Assembly: GCA_020796225.1 (NCBI GenBank)
Contig: CM036755.1
Coordinates: 15,005,317 to 15,069,316, forward strand
Direction of reading: 5' to 3'
Source: Arion vulgaris
Taxonomy: Eukaryota > Mollusca > Gastropoda > Stylommatophora > Arionidae
Length of the DNA: 64,000 nt
Positions 32,064-42,615 of the stretch are shown in pieces. The position numbers and the translations under genes were made by a program. The notes beneath the pieces are model-generated. The model worked only from the letters and a program-made list of their open reading frames with translations. It did no database searches and was not told the origin of the DNA. Position 1 is the stretch's first letter. Each line of letters begins with the position of its first letter.

Positions 32064-32473
32064 TTCTATGGATGTGAAGCATGGACATTTAATAAAGCAG
32101 TGGAAAAACATATATGTACTTTCGAATATAAGTGTTACAGAAGAGTACTCAGTATATCTTGGACAGAGAAGAGAACAAATAGATCTATCCAGAAAGAACT
32201 CAAAATCAAAGAAAACTGGCTGATTGTACAAATAAGAAAGAGAAAATTGAGATATTTTGGACATATAAAAGACATGAAGGGCTGGAAAAGACCAGCATGG
32301 AAGGAGGCATACCGGCAAAGAGAAGAAGAGGAAGACCACGGATAAGATGGATTCAGGATGTAACTGATGGTTTGAACATGACGGCTGCAGAGGCAGAACA
32401 TCTGACCTATGAGAGAGAGAATTCCGGAGGACTGTTGGGGTGGCAAAGTTCTGATCAGGACATGATGATGATG
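32064..32473 (+). mobile_element. RTE-A 5'-truncated insertion with 8-bp target duplication
   Basis: Flanked by AATGCACA (32,056-32,063 and 32,474-32,481). Encodes KHICTFEYKCYRRVLSISWT, RTNRSIQKELKIKENWL, then RRGRPRIRWIQDVTDGLNMT and AAEAEHLTYERE. The last piece is in a second frame. It ends CAGGACATGATGATGATG. The clean duplication and the long open frames mark it as the youngest RTE-A copy here. Confidence 0.85.
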
Positions 32474-32481
32474 AATGCACA

Positions 32482-33029
32482 CTCACTCATGCTAGTAAAT
32501 ATATATATATTTCAGAGTAAAGATCAAATTTATTACAAGTTAGATGAGAACAAACTAAAGGTGTTTCTTGAATGCAACAAATAATAGCACTGACAAACAG
32601 GCAGCCCCAATAGTCATGATCAATGAACTGTGTGCGTGAAATTAAATGTGTGGTGATCTTCTAGTTCCCATTTATGAGCTCAAGGATACGATTACGACAT
32701 CAAAAATATTCATGCTTGACCAGGAAGGAAATTTGCAGGTGCAGTAATTGGTCATCATGATAACAGTCAACCCAAGCTTTCCTCTGGATTTTCCGGTGTC
32801 TCAGAATTAAGATGAAAGGGGAACAACTAATAGGCCATGGTAAAATTATCCCTTGACTTCCTGGTATGCGGATAGTGAAAAGGTAGACCCGGTGTCTGTC
32901 ATGAGATTCAAAAATAATAGATCGGACATTCACTTGGTGCAATATATGTAGAGGCAACAATCAACACATCTCATGGAACTGTAACTTAGTTTACACCGAA
33001 CAATCGTGCAGGCTTAAAACCAATACCAA
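32482..33029. other. No gene seen
   Basis: No motif-bearing frame and no repeat unit recognised. Confidence 0.5.
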
Positions 33030-33350
33030 TAGTGAAACTACGAGAAAACATTGAAAGTGTCAGCCCAACAAAATATTTCTGAGTAGAATGTAACCGAAGC
33101 CTAACATTCCAAGAACATGTAGACCACATTGCAACCAAAACTAGAAATTGTCCATCGACAATAAAGATTATGGTTGCTACGGACTTTGAACAAAGTGCGC
33201 TTCTGTTATTCTACCAGGATCTGATTTTCTCTGCATTGACTATTCAGACAGTTATTGCTGCTCAAATGAACAAACTAGAACAAACTAGAACAAACTAGCA
33301 TGAATGAAGCAATGAGTATAATTCTCTGATACACTAGAGAAGTGATGTTC
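33030..33350 (+). pseudogene. I-like RT connection fragment
   Basis: Decayed copy of the segment coding KYF-type strand, CNRSLTFQEHVDHIATK and FEQSALLLFYQDLIFSALTI, parallel to 25,640-25,800 and 53,350-53,520. Ends in a triplication of GAACAAACTA near 33,270-33,298. Confidence 0.65.
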
Positions 33351-33439
33351 AACCTTTAGATATACTGGTGAGCATTTGACTTATGGCTGGGAAGGCGCAG
33401 GCGCCATGCAGCTATTGCAATAATAATACGCATAGTAAT

Positions 33440-34138
33440 AATAGTCATCATCAGGTGCCGTGCCGGCTGGCGTAGAAGATCATGGATCTCCACAAATCTC
33501 TGTCGTTGGCTATCAACTCAGATGTTGACGCTCTAGCGTGCCATGAAGTCAGGCTATTCAAAATTTTCTCTCTCTGTCTTCCTCTGTCTTGACTACCCTC
33601 GACTTTACCGGTTATCACTATGTGTTCTAAACCTACCCTCCTCATCACATGTCCGAAACTTGATGACTGCCTCTTTCTTATATTGATGATAAGCTTTCTC
33701 TGTGTCTTGATCTCATTCAAAACCTCAACATTAGTCATTTTAGCAGTCCATGGATTCTCATCATTCTTCTGTAAAACCATATTTCTGTGGCCCTCAGAGA
33801 TTTTTCGATCTGTGTGTGGATCATTGTCCATGACTCGCATACGTATGTCAGTACTGGTTCTATGTAGCACTGAATAACCCCGCATTCTGGTCGGGATTGA
33901 CAAGGACTTGTTGCAGATAATGCTTCTCATTTTCAAGAACGATGTTTTCGTTTGTCCTATTCTGCTCTTTATTTCTGATAGGCACTTGCCATCTGATGTT
34001 ACCAGGACTAAGAGATATTTAAATTGCTGCACGTCTTAGATCAGTCCCATTTACTGTGATGGTGCATTTTGGCAAAATATGCTTTTTTATATGATCATAA
34101 TCTCTGTCTTCTTAATATTCAAACTGAGTCCTTTGTTG
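33440..34138 (-). pseudogene. RTE-E copy, RT thumb and C-terminus
   Basis: A 193-residue open frame at 33,451-34,032: QQFKYLLVLVTSDGKCLSEI, SRIGQTKTSFLKMRSI, then FGHVMRRVGLEHIVITGKVE, GSQDRGRQREKILNSLTSW and DLWRSMIFYASRHGT at the end. The upstream part (SLNIKKTEIMII) reaches about 34,138. A (TGA)n tail (CATCATCAGG on the plus strand) lies at 33,446-33,456. The region between IPTRMRGYSVL and DNDPHTD is frameshift-damaged relative to other RTEs. RT catalytic motifs lost by truncation. Confidence 0.8.
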
Positions 34139-34258
34139 TTACTTTCTGTCACAAACTAAATGATATTCATTTTATTTCTCACATCTCCACTTCTTGTGTC
34201 AACTTTCTTGACATTACTATCACCATATACCTATCCACTGTCACTACATCAGTATATT

Positions 34259-34395
34259 GATGATGATGATGCTCGTCCATCACGGGTGATGATGACAACA
34301 CAAATTTTCATCCAAGGAATGTAGTTGCGTTATGTTTGTCTGTGTGTGCGTAGATGACTAGTGAGCCCGATACGGGCTTGAAACGTTCTTGTACA
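34259..34395 (+). mobile_element. 137-bp insert with hammerhead-like fold, 11-bp target duplication
   Basis: Flanked by ATCAGTATATT (34,248-34,258 and 34,396-34,406) and interrupting the PLE reading frame between TSV and YYKPTD, so it is a separate later insertion. It begins GATGATGATGATG. Near its right end, 34,358-34,393 read CTAGTGA, GCCCGATACGGGC (perfect 4-5-bp stem), TT, GAAAC and a loop ending GTA. That is the hammerhead order with GA transposed to AG in the CUGAUGA box. No coding capacity. It could be a retrozyme-like or SINE-like retroposon; orientation is uncertain because a (GAT)n run lies at the left. Confidence 0.6.
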
Positions 34396-35537
34396 ATCAG
34401 TATATTACAAGCCTACTGATGCACATAGTTTTCTCCTTTATACTTATTTCCATCCCCAGGCTTGTCGTGATTCTTTGCCATTTTCGCAGCTCTTGCGTCT
34501 TCGTCGCCTTTGTAGCGAGGACGATGATTTTCTTGAGAGAGCTCGCTAGATGCTTGATTTCTTCCGCGGGCGCCTATACCAGAAGAAGGTGCTTGTATCT
34601 GCCCTACATCCAGTTCAGAAAATCACTCGCCAGCAGGCCCTTACCAGCCAGCATAGGACTACTAACTCTGACAGAGTAAAACTTATCTTAACTTTCCACC
34701 CCCATAGTTCACTGGTGAAAATGTTTTATTCCGTCATCTGTCTACCCTTAAGTCAGATCCTGAGACCCGTTCAGTCTTCTCCAACTATCCTTGGGTGGCT
34801 TACAGACGGGACAGAAGTCTTAAGGATATGTTTGTTCCATCGCCTCTAGCCTAATATCCAGAGTCATTTTGGCACCATCCAGTGTGGCCGTCGGCGTTGC
34901 AATACGTGTGCTTATGTGATACAGAAGCGTACTATATCTTTTCCTTTAGCCACGTTTGTTATTGAAGATGGGTTCACATGCGAGTCCCGTAATATTATAT
35001 ATGCAATTATCGGTAAGCGGTGTAACAAGGCTTATATCGGCGAGACAGGCAAGAGACTCAGTGACCGTCTCGTCCAACGCTTGCGCGACATACGCCAATG
35101 CTCTATGGCCCCTGTAGCCACCCATTTCAATGATACTGGCCATTTAAGAGCTCACGATGTCCAGGTCACAGCCATCCGATCGTGTTCCTTGGATGATCGC
35201 AGTCGATTGCTCTGGAGAATCGGTTGATTTCGTTGTATGGTACCTTGTGACCACGTGGGCTCAACGTATGACATTCCTATGCTTCTTAGTACTTTCTCTT
35301 CTCATGACTTGTAACCTATATGTGCATATGTTGCATGTATTCAAGCTATATATTTACTTGATGTTTTATTGTTTCTCTTCTTTTCTATTTCTAGTTTTTA
35401 TGTGTGTTTTTGTGTTACATTTATTTCGTTAATCGTTTTTATTCCCAGATTTTCATTAGAAACGTTTGAATGTCTCCGTATCTAGTCGTCCATATGTAAT
35501 AGTTTTTTTAAAATTCGTCACTCCTATTGTTCGTTTG

Positions 35538-35575
35538 CTTGATAAAGGCCTTGTTGGTCGAAACGCTGCTGGACA
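35538..35575 (+). ncRNA. Hammerhead-ribozyme-like motif in PLE 3' region
   Basis: TTGATAAAGGCC, TTGTTGGTCGAAAC, then a loop closing at TTGTC (near 35,575-35,580). Same layout as the minus-strand copy at 25,860-25,900, including the U3-A8 substitution for C3-G8. A degenerate third copy is at 56,390. Confidence 0.5.
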
Positions 35576-35690
35576 TTGTCATTGTTTTTGTAATTTGTAA
35601 AACTACAGTACTTTGTGATTACGTGTTTCCTCAATCAAATAGTTTTACTGCAGTCTCATATATATTGTGAATCGAAGTACGAATATATTA

Positions 35691-35934
35691 TCAGCTCAAC
35701 ATTACTAATAATTGAATATTTAGTCTTGTCCACCAAAGCCCAGAAAATGTCATGTTTTTGGCACGATGAAATTTCAAAAATATGTCTTCTTGCAAAATAA
35801 AGATTTGTAACTTTTGAAAACTATATTTTTTAAAACTTCACAGACACTACTTATAAGTTCAGTTGTATCAACAGATGCGAGCCGGTTATTGAATAGCTGG
35901 TTCAAGTGTTTAAAAAATGACTAAATCTTAAACA
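35691..35934. other. No gene seen
   Basis: A short AT-rich gap between the PLE and the next I-like fragment. The AAATATGTCTTCTTGCAAA text near 35,777 also occurs in reverse near 24,937 (TTTGCAAGAAGACATATTTT). Confidence 0.5.
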
Positions 35935-36245
35935 AACTTGTGATTGTTATAATCGATTGTTGGGTAGTTGAAGATGGATAAGGGGATGTTCTTCGGTCTC
36001 TTCGCGACTGTCTATTGGATGAGGACACTAAAATAGATGTTGAATCGATCAAGCGATTTAGGCAGTTTGGAGTTACCGTTGTACAAGTAGAACTGGATGC
36101 CTGAGGAGCAGAGTGAGGAGTGTGTTTAATCAGCGAGCCACGGAACCACCAATATGCATAGTCTTGGATATGTGTTGGGAGGAGACTGAGCACCTATGGG
36201 TCTGCCCGGAGTGCAATGACGTCAGATTAGTAACCAATAACCAAA
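35935..36245 (+). mobile_element. I-like 3' end fragment, subfamily 1
   Basis: Plus-strand 3' terminus: GATAAGGGGATGTTCTTCGG, GATGAGGACACTAAAATAG, then codons for HLWVCPECND and the terminal TTAGTAACCAATAACC. It matches minus-strand copies at 29,949-30,240 and 63,060-63,340. Confidence 0.8.
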
Positions 36246-37062
36246 CAAACTGTACAGTAATGTGTTCACGATGTTTGATAAAAAAAAAGATCACATACAC
36301 CGTCACTCATAGATTAAGCAAAATATTTCGAATTTGGAATGTGACAAAGTGATTTCTTGTTTAAATATTCAATTCAAAATTTTCATTTCTCCTGAACCGC
36401 GCTTATTGAACCCGTTGACACCGCGTTGGACATCGATGTGTTAGATAGTATATACATTTTCTATAGAATGCTAATACATCCTTTAAACAAACGGCTATTT
36501 TGCTCTTCCAAATTTCCAATATCATGCATTTAATTTGGCGCTATTTCTGACTAACCTATAGCAGTAAGATTGTGCGATCTTGTCCAGACTAAACATTGTC
36601 TCAACAATTATCTATTCCATTAACCCATGTGATCTCTAAGACGCTACTTCTAGGGCTAAGCAAAACAGGATCTATTTTGTCTAACATGTGTATATGCACA
36701 TCCTCATCTTTACCAGCCAGAAGCGATCGACGTTACGACAGCCAAACGACACCTATTGTTTAACTATGTCACGTCGCCCTTTTGGAATAATTTAGCGGAT
36801 CAAGAGAACAGGAGAGGGGAAGCGGTATAGGTCGTAAGGAATACTATACCTGTGTTTGAGAGTGCCTCTGATATACCCTCCTCCACCCACTCACCCACCC
36901 TTGTTTTCACTGGGTGCATGTTGAGACGTATGTCGACAGAAAATCGATCGAGTTAGTAAATTTACATTCTATTTTTCTCTTCACAGGAGATTTATTGATA
37001 AGCAGAAGCCAGAAGTTGGGTAATTGTATGTGTGGTAGTGTGCAGTAACTAATATCTCTATT
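36246..37062. other. No gene seen
   Basis: AT-rich, no family motif. A small inverted repeat GGTATAG/CTATACC lies at 36,822-36,850. Confidence 0.45.
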
Positions 37063-38040
37063 AACGAAATGTCGGATGAGAACACAGTACATACACTAAG
37101 CGTATTCGTGAAGTATGGATGAGAACACAGTACACACACTAAACGTATTCGTGAAGTATGGATGAGAACACAGTACATACACTAAACGTATTCGTGAAGT
37201 ATGGAAGAGAACACAGTACATATACTAAATGTATTCGTGAAGTATGGATGAGAACACAGTACATACACTAAACGTGTTTGTGAAGTATGGATGAGAACAC
37301 AGTACATATACTAAATGTATTCGTGAAGTATGGATGAGAACACAGTACATACACTAAACGTGTTTGTGAAGTATGGATGAGAACACAGTACATATACTAA
37401 ATGTATTCCTGAAGTATGGATGAGAACACAGTACATACACTAAACGTGTTTGTGAAGTATGGATGAGAACACAGTACATATACTAAATGTATTCGTGAAG
37501 TATGGATGAGAACACAGTACATACACTAAACGTGTTTGTGAAGTATGGATGAGAACACAGTACACACACTAAACGTATTCGTGAAGTATGGATGAGAACA
37601 CAGTACATATACTAAATGTATTCGTGAAGTATGGATGAGAACACAGTACATACACTAAACGTGTTTGTGAAGTATGGATGAGAACACAGTACATATACTA
37701 AATGTATTCGTGAAGTATGGATGAGAACACAGTACATACACTAAACGTGTTTGTGAAGTATGAATGAGAACACAGTACATATACTAAATGTATTCGTGAA
37801 GTATGGATGAGAACACAGTACATACACTAAACGTGTTTGTGAAGTATGGATGAGAACACAGTACATATACTAAACGTGTTTGTGAAGTATGGATGAGAAC
37901 ACAGTACATATACTAAACGTATTCGTGAAGTATGGAAGAGAACACAGTACATACACTAAACGTGTTTGTGAAGTATCGAAGAGAACACAGTACATATACT
38001 AAACGTATTTGTGAAGTATGGAAGAGAACACAGTACATAT
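37063..38040. repeat. Minisatellite, 43-bp unit, ~22 copies, dimeric order
   Basis: Unit GAAGTATGGATGAGAACACA followed by GTACATACACTAAACGT and a TTCGT end. In much of the array two forms alternate: ATACACTAAACGTGTTTGT and ATATACTAAATGTATTCGT. This gives an 86-bp higher-order repeat (clear from about 37,240 to 37,860). The flanking units at each end are mixed. Confidence 0.95.
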
Positions 38041-38110
38041 ACTGATATTCATAAGATATTCTGACATTGCCTAGTTGCAAGTTCAATCTGTTAGAAAAAC
38101 ACTTGGTGGA

Positions 38111-39576
38111 ATAATAATAATAATAATAATTCCTCTCGTACCGTTATACGTTACATAGGGCTTGCAAGTAATTTCTCCATACCGCTCTATCCTGGGCAAC
38201 TCGCTCAATCTCCTCCATGGAACTGAGACCGATATTTCTGCCTCTCTCAGCAAAGTTCGTTTCAGGGTCTCCTTAGGTTGACCTCTCTTTCTTGAACCCT
38301 TTGCATCCCACTTCAATGCCTGCTTTGATATTCGTTGATCATTTCTCCTCAAGGTGTGCCCAACATATCTCCATCTTCTCTTTCTTATAACAGTTGTCAC
38401 TAGTGGTTGACCAGACATATCTCTGATTTCATCACTTCTCCTGAATTCATTCCATTTTATATTCATTATTTTTCGCAGACATCTATTTTCAAATGCATTC
38501 AACTTGCTTTCTATATCTTTAGTCATTTTCCAACTCTCGCTAGCATATGTTAGGATTGATAAAACATTTGAATTGAATATTCGTAGTTTAGTTTTAATAC
38601 TATATAACTTGCAGTTCCATATTTTATTTAGACTTTTAAAAGCTGATGTTGCTTTGCCAATTCGTATCATAATTTCTTTTTAACATTTCCTGTGCAATCA
38701 AAATTGATATCTAAATAGGTGAACTGTTCTGTTATTTTTATCATTTTAGATTCCAGTGTGATATCTACATTACTTGCCATAGGTGTCTTCATTATTTTTT
38801 TTCATAGCTTATCTGCAGTCCAACTTTTGATGCTATAGATGACAAGTTGTCTATTTTTCTTTGCATATCTTGGTTGTTTCTACTTAACAAGGCAATATCA
38901 TCTGCAAAATCCAAATCTTCTAGTTGACTATTTTCTACCCAATCGATGCCAGTTTTGCCCTGCAACATTTTCGCATCACCCAGTCAATGGCCACTCCAAA
39001 CAATAGCGGAGATAGAATACAGCCTTGCTTTACTCCGGTTTCAACCATAAACCAGTCGCTGTGTCCGCCATCAGTGTGAACGGCACACTGTGAACCATCA
39101 TAGAAGCTCTTAATAATGTTTATTATTTTGTCTGGTATTCCATAGCATCTCAGAATATTCCACAGAGAGATTCTGTGTAAACTATCAAAGTCTTTTTTTA
39201 AATCGATAAAATTTAGTATAAGTGGTTGTTACTTCTCAATATGTACTCCAAAATTAGTCGTAGGGTAATTATTTGGTCTAAGCAGCTTCTCCCAGGTCTA
39301 AAACCAGCTTGTTCTTCTCTCAGGGTTGTGTCCACTGCTCCTTTGATTCTATTAAGAATGATTTTGCAGAAAGTCTTGGTCATTACTGATAATAGGGTGA
39401 CCCCTCTCCAGTTGTTGCAATCTTTGAGATTACTCTTTTGGGGATCTTAACAATTATTCCCTTTTTCCATTAATCTGGGACAGTTTCTTCTTCCCATACT
39501 TTATTAAATAGTTCTTGCACCTGGCTTATAGTTGTATCATCAGCCGCTTTGAGCATTTCTGCAGTAATGTTGTCAT
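38111..39576 (-). pseudogene. RTE-B copy with RT core, inserted in RTE-C
   Basis: Flanked by CACTTGGTGGA (38,100-38,110 and 39,577-39,587). On the minus strand: DDNITAEMLKAADDTTISQV, then frameshifted motif A region, ETGVKQGCILSPLLFGVAID (motif B) and DWVMRK. The C-terminal frame at 38,083-38,670 carries IFNSNVLSILTYASESWK, RRWRYVGHTLRRND and GSRKRGQPKETLKRTLL. It ends CGAGAGGAATTATTATTATT. Motif C is destroyed by a frameshift near 38,900. Longer than the copy at 12,587 and the only RTE-B here with RT motifs. Confidence 0.85.
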
Positions 39577-39909
39577 CACTTGGTGGAATGACGAAGTAAA
39601 AATAGCAGTAAAGAGGAAAACGCAGATACATCACATGGGCAAAAAACAAACATCAAAATGACCTCAATGAGTATAGAACAGCTAGAAAATAGCCAAGGAG
39701 ATAATAAAGAAATATAAAATACAAGCATGGCAAGATTATGGCGAAACATTAAATTCAGACTACAAAAATTCAACAAGACAGTTCTACAAGAAAATTAAAG
39801 CCATGCAGAGAAAGACAAGAACAATATAACCAACTGAAATTATTAATGATGAAAATGGCATGCTTTAATGATCCAAAATGATAATGAACAGATGGCGACA
39901 ATACTTTAA

Positions 39910-40790
39910 CTCTTACAATACGAAACGCGATCTGACAGACCATAAAGTTAGTTCACATTTTATGAAAAGTCACTTCATGGACGATATGGTTCTAACCCGT
40001 TGTTAATATATCGTAGAGGACTATTTTTGCATATACACCGTGTAAAAGTCTTGTCCTGTTCCATTATATTTCCGTCCGCTCCAAAAAATTGTTTACCTCG
40101 TATTAGAAGCGATATTTTTTTAAATCATTTTGTAAGTGTAAACAAGAAAACTTTGCCATAATGGCTAGTAATGATCGTCAACAGCGACTGTCTGCAGTTA
40201 AAGGCTCACAACTTATTTATTCATGGATTAACAATGATAATAATGATGAATCTAGTGAGGACAGTAACAGACAGTAGTTATTGATGATTTGGAATCGGAT
40301 TTTATATTATATATTCTGGCAATTTAAATAAAATTAGCAGTATCGCTAATGAAGAAGAGGCGTGTCTTCAAAGTAGGAGCAAGATATGTCAAACCCTCAT
40401 ATAATCAAATTCTTTGAAGAGAAAAGGATGAAACTTGACTATGTTGTGTAGAAATGGATATTCTAAGGAAGTGATGTAGTATTTGTTAGCTTTGGACCAT
40501 TGGACAGCTTACACATGTTGGCAAGTTCACATCTTTCCCCAAAATCTTTAATTACAATTTTTTCTTTTCCCTAAATACATTTAATGCTTTAAGTGTATTT
40601 TAAAATTCAAATACAGCAAGTGGGTGTTTGTAATAGATCTTTCAATTCCGCACATTTTGGTGTATGCAGTTTGCCTCTGCTGTTGAATGTAATAAAGTTA
40701 TAATAAATTTTGTAAGGACATCTTCGCCTTAAAATTTGTTCCTCAAAAACAGTGCGTAAAAATGCGGTTTTAGTATGCGTATTGTACGAG
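39910..40790. mobile_element. piggyBac-like non-autonomous element (881 bp)
   Basis: Flanked by TTAA on both sides (39,906-39,909 and 40,791-40,794). Ends are inverted: CTCTTACAATACG on the left, and CTCGTACAATACG as reverse complement on the right. Removing it together with one TTAA restores the RTE-C frame across QYFNELLN. A short internal frame at 40,161-40,277 starts MASNDRQQRLSAVKGSQLIY and ends in the acidic DDESSEDSN-like stretch, reminiscent of a piggyBac transposase N-terminus. The rest of the transposase is deleted, so it would need an enzyme in trans. Confidence 0.85.
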
Positions 40791-42450
40791 TTAATGAACT
40801 TCTCAACCTACAAGAGGACCAACTGAACACTCAAGAACACACAGTAAACGTAACTTCAGAAGTAGAACCAAGTATAACACTATCAGAGATTAGAAATGCT
40901 GTAAAATGGCTCCATCTAACAAAACACCAGGTCCAGACAATATCCCTGCCGACCTAATCAAAGCAACTAAAGAGGTAGAAATCAACTGGCTCCACAGACT
41001 ATTCAACCAAGTCTGGATCACACAAGAACCACCAGAAGATTGGAGAAATGCAACAATAGTTTCCATCTGGAAGAAGAAAGGTAGCAAGAGGGACTGTACA
41101 AAATATAGAGGAATAGTGCTACTGAGCCACACTGGACACGTATTTTGCAAAATACTCGAAAAAAGGCTCCGCCCCATCATCGCACCACAGCTTAATGACT
41201 CCCAAATGGGATTCAGGAAGAACAAAAGCTGTACAGACTCGATATGTGCCCTCAGGCAGTTAGTAGAAAGGACTGTCGAATCCGACAAACACCTACATGT
41301 TGCATTTGTAGACCAGGAAAAAGTGTTCGACCGCGTAGATAGGCACAAGTTGTGGTAAATACTATCAATTTTTGGGGTTAATGACCAACCTAACCTACCT
41401 TTGCAAGAGCCTTTATACAAATAGCCAGTGTACGATTAGAATAAACACAGGAGAAAAGTTTCACGTAGGGTCAGGAGTAAGACAAGGTTACGTACTATCC
41501 CTACTGCTGTTCATCACATATATTGACCACATCTGTAAAATAACTAACACCAGCGAAGGAAACAACCTCGGAGAACTCTTAAACAAATTTCTTTTGCAGA
41601 TGATCAGGCAATCATATCAACAACAGAAGAACAGCTACAACAACACATTAACAGACTCAAGTTAGCATGTAACGACTACAACATGAGAATAAACATCGAC
41701 AAAACAGAAGTAATGACATTCGCCAGAGAGGAAAGCACTACCAATATCTCCATCGACAATCGCCCACTAAAACAAGTAAAAGACTTCACATACCTGGGGA
41801 GTATTTTTACAGCAAACGGAATAATAACTAATGAAATTCAACACAGATGCAACAAAAGCAAATCAAATGATAGGACAAATGGCGCCAATTTTAAGATGCA
41901 AACACGTCACCATGAACACAAAAGAGCAATGTTCAACACAATCTTTCTTCCCACATTATGCTATCAGTGACAAACCTGGTCACTGATAACAAATGATAGA
42001 AGAAAACTAGTCACAACAGAGATGAAGTGTCTACGCAGAATGCTGGGTGTAACAAGAAGAGACCGGTTGAGAAATGAAGACATCACGAAAAAGTGGGTAC
42101 AACATCAGTACTAGACTTCATCAAGAAACAACAAATTAAAGGGTGCGGCTACGCAAGCAGACTACCAACAGACAGTGCACCTCAAAGAGCAATGCTGCTA
42201 CGAAACAATGGGTACAAAGCAAAAGGCCGGCCACGCAAAAGATAGACCTCAGAGATAACAGAGGCGACGGAAGACACTATCTATGAAGCGCACACAAGGG
42301 CCCGTTTTAGAAATCTGTTCTTGACCTGACGCTGTGAGGCAAACAGGATAGGAGAAAAGAAGAAAGAAGAAGAAAAACACTATCAATAATTATTGTTTAC
42401 GGAGTGCAGCCGGTCGCAGTCACTAGAAAGTCAGTTCTCGTAGCATGTTG

Positions 42451-42604
42451 TTACCCGCCTATGAAGTCGGAGAAGGCTCGCTTGAATGGGGAGTGACACT
42501 GATGAAAAGGAAAACTAGCCTTCGCGCAAAAATCAGTTAGAAGCGCCATACTGGACGTCCTGACTACACCTGAATTCATAGCAGGTGAACGAGAAGAAGA
42601 AGAA
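42451..42604 (+). mobile_element. AAG-tailed short retroposon, 11-bp target duplication
   Basis: 154 bp flanked by GTAGCATGTTG (42,440-42,450 and 42,605-42,615). It contains AAAAATCAGTTAGAAGCGCC, GGACGTCCTGACTAC and ACCTGAATTCATAGCAGGTG, then a GAGAAGAAGAAGAA tail. It is the same family as 4,795-5,195 but 5'-truncated. The tail and duplication imply LINE-mediated insertion. The tail matches RTE-C and RTE-D, which may be the partner. Confidence 0.85.
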
Positions 42605-42615
42605 GTAGCATGTTG

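Larger units (their letters stand above)
34139..35690 (+). pseudogene. Penelope-like element, RT end to 3' end
   Basis: Order along the copy: RT C-terminal block CVNFLDITITIYLSTVTTSV (to 34,258), a 137-bp insert, resumption at YYKPTDAHSFLLYTYFHPQ (34,400-34,460), DDDFLERARE, then a linker with SSPTILGWLTDG. The GIY-YIG domain follows at 34,916-35,227: SRNIIYAIIGKRCNKAYIGE, TGKRLSDRLVQRLRDIRQ and CSLDDRSRLLWRI. The 3' region contains the hammerhead-like motif at 35,538-35,570 and ends near 35,690. Two frameshifts and the insert inactivate it. The RT catalytic palm is missing. Confidence 0.85.
38041..42380 (+). pseudogene. RTE-C copy carrying two nested insertions
   Basis: Pieces: a short start (about 38,070-38,110), 39,577-39,909, and 40,791-42,380. 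Encoded order: WWNDEVK-like, QFYKKIKAMQRKTRTI, RWRQYFN/ELLNLQEDQL (read straight across the piggyBac TTAA), APSNKTPGPDNIPADLI, PEDWRNATIVSIWKKKGSKR, YRGIVLLSHTGHVFCKILEK, GFRKNKSCTDSI, VAFVDQEKVFDRV (RT motif A), SGVRQGYVLS (B), FADDQAI (C), MRINIDKTEVMTFAREES, then MKCLRRMLGVTRRD. Frameshifts after motif A and around C inactivate it. It ends GACGCTGTGAGGCAAACAGG and an AAG-rich tail. It is the most complete RTE-C here. Confidence 0.85.
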
